DNA of 36,454 nt from a virus: positions 1 to 36,454 of IMG/VR virus record IMGVR_UViG_3300044491_003445, one strand, 5' to 3'. This document shows, piece by piece, positions 32,885 to 36,454 of this stretch (position 1 is the stretch's first letter; each line of letters begins with the position of its first letter). The translations under genes and the position numbers were made by a program. The notes under the pieces were generated by a model, which saw nothing but the letters and a program-made list of their open reading frames with translations, ran no database searches and was not told the DNA's origin.

Positions 32885-34402
32885 ATGGCACCCGCATTTA
32901 GAGAAGGATCGAAACAAGACGTAAAAGATGGTAAGGCAGAATACTGGGTGCCCAAAAATACAGAAACTAATGCTGTTATTGCTACAAAAAATCAGACGAC
33001 AAAAAATATTGGTGGGACGGTTAAACCTGGTGCAATGGGATCTCAATATGTCTCAGGTGGTAATGATATAACTCACCAAGCAGTTACATACTTAACTAAA
33101 GATTCTAGTGGTGCTATAACTGGAGCAACGAGAGTACTTTATATTGAAAATGATAAAAGTCAATGGAGACCTGCAGCGATATCAAAAGATGGTGGAAAAA
33201 CATATCAATTTAGTGATCCCGATTACCCACTAATGGCTACTGGTGGACCTAAAGGTGGTCCTGTTGCTGGAGCAGCTCTTCAGAATGACTTAAATAGCAC
33301 TGATAGTGATATACATAAAAATCTTGATACACAAGTTAATAAATCATTTGTAAGAGTTGGTGCAGATAAACTTAAAGGTAGAGGTCTTGCAATAGATTCA
33401 ATTAAAAATAATGCTGATGTGCAAGAAATAGAAGAGGCAAGTGATGATGCTAATACCCCATTAAATGATGATCAACAAATAGATGCTGCAAGTAGTCCAT
33501 CTGCAATTAAAGACCTAAAGATTGGTGAAAGGGGAGGAACTAGATCTGCATCAGGTTCATTCCGTAATCATGTATATCCATTAGACCTTGGTGTTACAGG
33601 ACAAGATGTTCTTAAATTTACAATGCTAAAATATGTTCCATCTGATATTAATATGAGTGGTGGTTCCCTTGGTGTTGATACTAGTGCAAGAAATTCTGGT
33701 GATAGAGAAATATTAGGGACTGTAATTCTACCAATACCTGGTGGGATATCTGACAACAATCAAGTCAGTTGGGGATCTCAAAATATGAATCCTGCCGAAG
33801 TTGCAGCTGCTAACTTTGCACTCAATACTATCATGAAAGGTCCAGATGGAGCAGCATTAGCAACTGAGAATCTTGTTAAGTCAGTTACAGGTAGTAGTGA
33901 TGTAAAAAATGCAGCTGGTGTAGTAATTGCTGGGGCAGCTGCTGGAGTTGGACAGCAATTAATAACAAGAACAACTGGAGCAGTTATTAATCCAAGTATG
34001 GAGTTGTTGTTCAGTGGTCCATCACTTAGGCAGTTCTCTTTTAAATTTACATTCACTGCAAGAGAATCGGCAGAGAGTAAAGAAATCGTAAAAATTCTTA
34101 GGTTTTTTAAACAAGGATCTGCTGTCCAAAGAACAGCATCAAATTTATTTTTAAAATCTCCTCATACATTTAAAATACAATACTTGTATCGTGGACCAGA
34201 AGGCGGTGAGAATCCCTTTATGGGTAAGATAAAAGAATGTGCTTGCACTGGAGTTAATGTTAATTATACTCCACAGAATAACTATTCCACATTCTCAGAT
34301 GGTGCAATGACATCATATGAGATGTCATTAAACTTTAATGAACTTGAACCTGTATTTAATGACGAATATGCTAACGATGGCGACACTTCAATAGGTTTCT
34401 AA
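32885..34402 (+). CDS. 48: gp48-like baseplate tail tube cap (505 aa)
   Basis: The C-terminal domain contains LRQFSFKFTFTARESAESKE, IVKILRFFKQGSAVQ, SPHTFKIQYLYRGPEGGENP and the end TSYEMSLNFNELEPVFNDEY. This matches the tube-like C-terminal domain of gp48, the protein that caps the baseplate and lets the tail tube grow. A central YPLDLG...DVLKFTMLKYVP segment begins the conserved part. The N-terminal ~200 residues are longer than in T4 (364 aa total there) and low in conservation, as in other cyanophages. It starts 14 nt after the preceding stop and its stop is separated by one base from gp53. Confidence 0.78.
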   Translation: MAPAFREGSKQDVKDGKAEYWVPKNTETNAVIATKNQTTKNIGGTVKPGAMGSQYVSGGNDITHQAVTYLTKDSSGAITGATRVLYIENDKSQWRPAAISKDGGKTYQFSDPDYPLMATGGPKGGPVAGAALQNDLNSTDSDIHKNLDTQVNKSFVRVGADKLKGRGLAIDSIKNNADVQEIEEASDDANTPLNDDQQIDAASSPSAIKDLKIGERGGTRSASGSFRNHVYPLDLGVTGQDVLKFTMLKYVPSDINMSGGSLGVDTSARNSGDREILGTVILPIPGGISDNNQVSWGSQNMNPAEVAAANFALNTIMKGPDGAALATENLVKSVTGSSDVKNAAGVVIAGAAAGVGQQLITRTTGAVINPSMELLFSGPSLRQFSFKFTFTARESAESKEIVKILRFFKQGSAVQRTASNLFLKSPHTFKIQYLYRGPEGGENPFMGKIKECACTGVNVNYTPQNNYSTFSDGAMTSYEMSLNFNELEPVFNDEYANDGDTSIGF

Positions 34403-34403
34403 A

Positions 34404-35072
34404 ATGTCAAATTACTTCAGACAACTCCCAGATATTAATTACGTTAGCAGACTTCCTGATGCGAAGATCTCCGATTATATTAAAGTTAAAAATTTATTTA
34501 AAAAAGGAGCACTCCGGGAAGACATCTTCCAAAATGTTTCTTTCTTCACAAAGTACAAAATTATGGGAGACAAAAGACCCGATAATGTTGCATTTGATTT
34601 TTATGAAGACTCAAGATTAGATTGGTTAGTTCTTACTTGCAATAACATCATAAACGTATTTACAGAGTGGCCATTGCAACAATCAGATTTTGATAGAGCG
34701 ATGTTGGAAAAATATGACACTTATGATAATCTCTTCAATGGAGTTCATCATTATGAGACAACTGAAGTAAAAGATAGCAATGGTATTGTATTTGTAAAGG
34801 CTGGTCTTAAAACAGATGCAACCTTCCCATTTAAATATGCAGACACAAGGAGTGAAACATTAGTGGATTTGGATAACATATCAATTTCAGTTACCAACTA
34901 TGAATATGAAGTTGAAATAGAAGACGCAAAGAGAAATATATTTTTACTTAAACCACAATACCTTAGTGTTGTTCGTGATGATCTTGAAGAGATGATGACA
35001 TACAAAAAAGGTTCCACTCAATATGAGAGTGAAACCCTTAAGACTGCTGATAATATCAGAATTTATAACTGA
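34404..35072 (+). CDS. 53: gp53-like baseplate wedge subunit (222 aa)
   Basis: Begins MSNYFRQLPDINYVSRLPDA and continues with YIKVKNLFKKGALREDIFQN, FTKYKIMGDKRPDNVAFDFY and LDWLVLTCNNIINVFTEWPL, the conserved N-terminal part of T4 gp53. The C-terminal part (KNIFLLKPQYLSVVRDDLEE) is the LysM-like end. Length is close to T4 (196 aa). gp53 clamps neighbouring wedges during baseplate assembly. The stop codon TGA abuts, base to base, the stop of convergent gp32 in a TGATCA palindrome. Confidence 0.85.
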   Translation: MSNYFRQLPDINYVSRLPDAKISDYIKVKNLFKKGALREDIFQNVSFFTKYKIMGDKRPDNVAFDFYEDSRLDWLVLTCNNIINVFTEWPLQQSDFDRAMLEKYDTYDNLFNGVHHYETTEVKDSNGIVFVKAGLKTDATFPFKYADTRSETLVDLDNISISVTNYEYEVEIEDAKRNIFLLKPQYLSVVRDDLEEMMTYKKGSTQYESETLKTADNIRIYN

Positions 35073-35999
35073 TCATTCTTCAGCAAGTTTTTGGAAGTAT
35101 GACAGAGCATCATCTTCATCAGAGTCGGCAGACTTTGTGGGAGTGATGTCTGGTGCATTGAAATCAGCAGCAGGTGGTTTGCTTGACTCAAAGTTTGGAG
35201 TGAAAGATCCGCGACCATCACTCTCATCTTCCAGTTCTTCATCAAAACGAGGACGGGAAGACTTCTGCCCCAGGACCATCTTCAAGCGTGTTTGTAGTTG
35301 CTCGTAGGATTTGAATTGGTCTGTTGCGGTCAAGGCAGTCAACGAGTATTCTTTTTTCCAGAGGGCTTCAAGAGCATCGTCATCATCCAAGAGTGGTGCA
35401 GTGCGGTCAAATTCTGACGAGTCATAATTCCAATATCCTTGAACCTTTTTAATCTTCAGTTTGAAGTTAGCACCTTGCCAGAAGTCAAAGGGATTGATTG
35501 CTTCCTCATCTTCAAACTCAGGTTGCATTGCTTCCATAATCTTGTCAAAGATCTTCTTGCCAAACTTATACAGGAAGACTTTACCTTCGTTCTGAGGATT
35601 TGCTTTGTCCTGCACAACATAGATGTTGGCATAGTAGGACAGTTTGCGCTTCTGCTTACGAACAGTGTCCTTATCAGTGTCACTACCACTGTTCCAGAGT
35701 TCACGATTATACTCACCAAGGGGATCCTTTTGACCGATAGTGGTCAGTGAGTTCTCAATGTACCAACCACCAGGACCTTGGAAGGCATGGGAGTACATCT
35801 TTGCCCAAGGAAGTTCTTCCTCGTTAGGGGCAGGGAGGAAACGGATGACTGCATAACCGTTGCCGGTCTTGTCCATTTCGGGTTTCCAGAGACGGTCATC
35901 TCCACCGCCACCAGTATTGTTCATCTTCTCAACTTCCTTGACCAGTTTAGAGGTCAGAGATCCAAGAGAAGATTGCTTTTTAAGATTTGCGAAAGACAT
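35073..35999 (-). CDS. 32: gp32-like single-stranded DNA-binding protein (308 aa)
   Basis: The N-terminus (FANLKKQSSLGSL) has the basic LAST-type cooperativity motif. The core follows T4 gp32: GYAVIRFLPAPNEEELPWAK, GPGGWYIENS, RKQKRKLSYYANIYVVQDKA and NEGKVFLYKFGKKIFDKIME, with FKSYEQLQTRLKMVLG closing the OB fold. The C-terminal 60 residues are acidic (SDEDDALSYFQKLAEE), the site for partner replication proteins. The protein has no cysteine at all: H71 is kept, but the three Cys zinc ligands of T4 gp32 are absent. The 48-nt leader after gp33 is A-rich without a Shine-Dalgarno sequence, which would suit the unstructured operator used for gp32 autoregulation in T4. Convergent with gp53. Confidence 0.92.
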   Translation of the reverse strand: MSFANLKKQSSLGSLTSKLVKEVEKMNNTGGGGDDRLWKPEMDKTGNGYAVIRFLPAPNEEELPWAKMYSHAFQGPGGWYIENSLTTIGQKDPLGEYNRELWNSGSDTDKDTVRKQKRKLSYYANIYVVQDKANPQNEGKVFLYKFGKKIFDKIMEAMQPEFEDEEAINPFDFWQGANFKLKIKKVQGYWNYDSSEFDRTAPLLDDDDALEALWKKEYSLTALTATDQFKSYEQLQTRLKMVLGQKSSRPRFDEELEDESDGRGSFTPNFESSKPPAADFNAPDITPTKSADSDEDDALSYFQKLAEE

Positions 36000-36047
36000 A
36001 GGATTCGTTTTGTTTGTACGTATTTGGCTTGTGTGTACCCGTTCATT

Positions 36048-36392
36048 CTACAGGTCGGTTTCGTTTTTGTCAATCTGTTTCCTCATCACATTAAGCATTT
36101 TTTCCATATTAGAAAAAACAACATTCATATCAACATCAGATGAGAGTCCCATCATTTGTGCAGAGTCAACAATATTTTGTTTCATCAGTTTTGCTTCTGG
36201 ATCATCAGATAAACTCAAACGAGTATAGAGAATTTTTTGTTTCTCTATTAATTTCTCTAGAAGTCCAACATGAAAAAGTTGTTCTTCTCTATTCATTTTT
36301 GAAAATTCAAAGACGTTACGGTAAACATCTTCTTGCAATTCACTAATTTCAGTCATCTCAGCACGGACGACTTCCGAATCAAAGAAACTCAT
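36048..36392 (-). CDS. 33: gp33-like late transcription co-activator (114 aa)
   Basis: A small, acidic, helical protein of the length of T4 gp33 (112 aa). Key pieces are ELQEDVYRNVFEFSKMNREE, LFHVGLLEKLIEKQKILYTR and DMNVVFSNMEKMLNVMRKQI. gp33 bridges the sliding clamp gp45 and RNA polymerase (with gp55) at late promoters, three of which are visible in this window. It precedes gp32, as gene 33 lies upstream of gene 32 in T4. A GGAGG sequence lies 13 nt before the ATG, somewhat far for a ribosome-binding site. Upstream 36393-36454 is non-coding and contains a GATATAAAAAAA stretch but no clear promoter. Confidence 0.82.
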   Translation of the reverse strand: MSFFDSEVVRAEMTEISELQEDVYRNVFEFSKMNREEQLFHVGLLEKLIEKQKILYTRLSLSDDPEAKLMKQNIVDSAQMMGLSSDVDMNVVFSNMEKMLNVMRKQIDKNETDL

Positions 36393-36454
36393 TACTGTAA
36401 CACGACCTCCTTCAAAATTTTTTTATATCGGAATACATCGATATTTAGGAATGG

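Overview
The window is a piece of a T4-like myovirus genome of the marine cyanophage type (Prochlorococcus/Synechococcus myophages and relatives). This rests on recognisable T4-family proteins (gp4, gp5 OB domain, gp26, gp27, gp32, gp33, gp48, gp51, gp53, gp54), T4-type late promoters (TATAAATA), AT-rich sequence, very large modular fibre proteins, 2OG-Fe(II) oxygenases and phage tRNA genes. No host-derived marker such as psbA is present, so the exact host is not established by this window.

Layout. 1-12267 (minus): four consecutive large virion proteins: a partial fibre-like protein, a 1099-aa repetitive fibre, an 866-aa Ig-like/glycine-rich adhesin-like protein and a ~1970-aa tail/baseplate protein. 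Late promoters precede the 1099-aa and ~1970-aa genes, and a strong terminator separates this block from the genes upstream. 12371-14895 (minus): an accessory island with a 46-aa ORF, two 2OG-Fe(II) oxygenases in tandem, three small conserved-looking ORFs, a tRNA-Leu(UAA) with an unusually short variable region and a tRNA-like sequence whose acceptor ends do not pair. 14931-32048 (minus): the tail/baseplate hub cluster. In transcription order this is gp54, gp26, gp51, two tape-measure-like proteins carrying different cell-wall hydrolase domains, gp27, a 76-aa protein, gp5, a 1556-aa protein with four PA14-like domains, a beta-helix spike-like protein and two paralogous virion proteins. 32080-35072 (plus): gp4, a hypothetical protein, gp48 and gp53 behind a perfect late promoter. 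35073-36392 (minus): gp32 (ssDNA-binding protein) and gp33 (late transcription co-activator).

How they work together. The genes mostly build the contractile tail: hub (gp5/gp27/spike), tube initiation and cap (gp54/gp48), wedge (gp53), length determination (tape-measure-like proteins with gp26/gp51), host recognition (fibres) and head completion (gp4). gp33 recruits transcription to the late promoters seen here.

The most interesting observation is at the gp26/gp51 junction. It has a canonical -1 slippery heptamer (GGGTTTT, overlapping TTTTTTC) just before the gp26 stop and a hairpin 6-9 nt downstream. gp51 lies in the -1 frame with no intervening stop, and a tape-measure gene follows immediately. 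This is the architecture of the lambda G/GT tail-assembly-chaperone frameshift, here in a T4-like hub cluster. A second theme is that the gp5 homologue has no lysozyme domain or spike helix. The beta-helix sits in a separate gene and the peptidoglycan-cleaving domains sit in the two tape-measure-like proteins.
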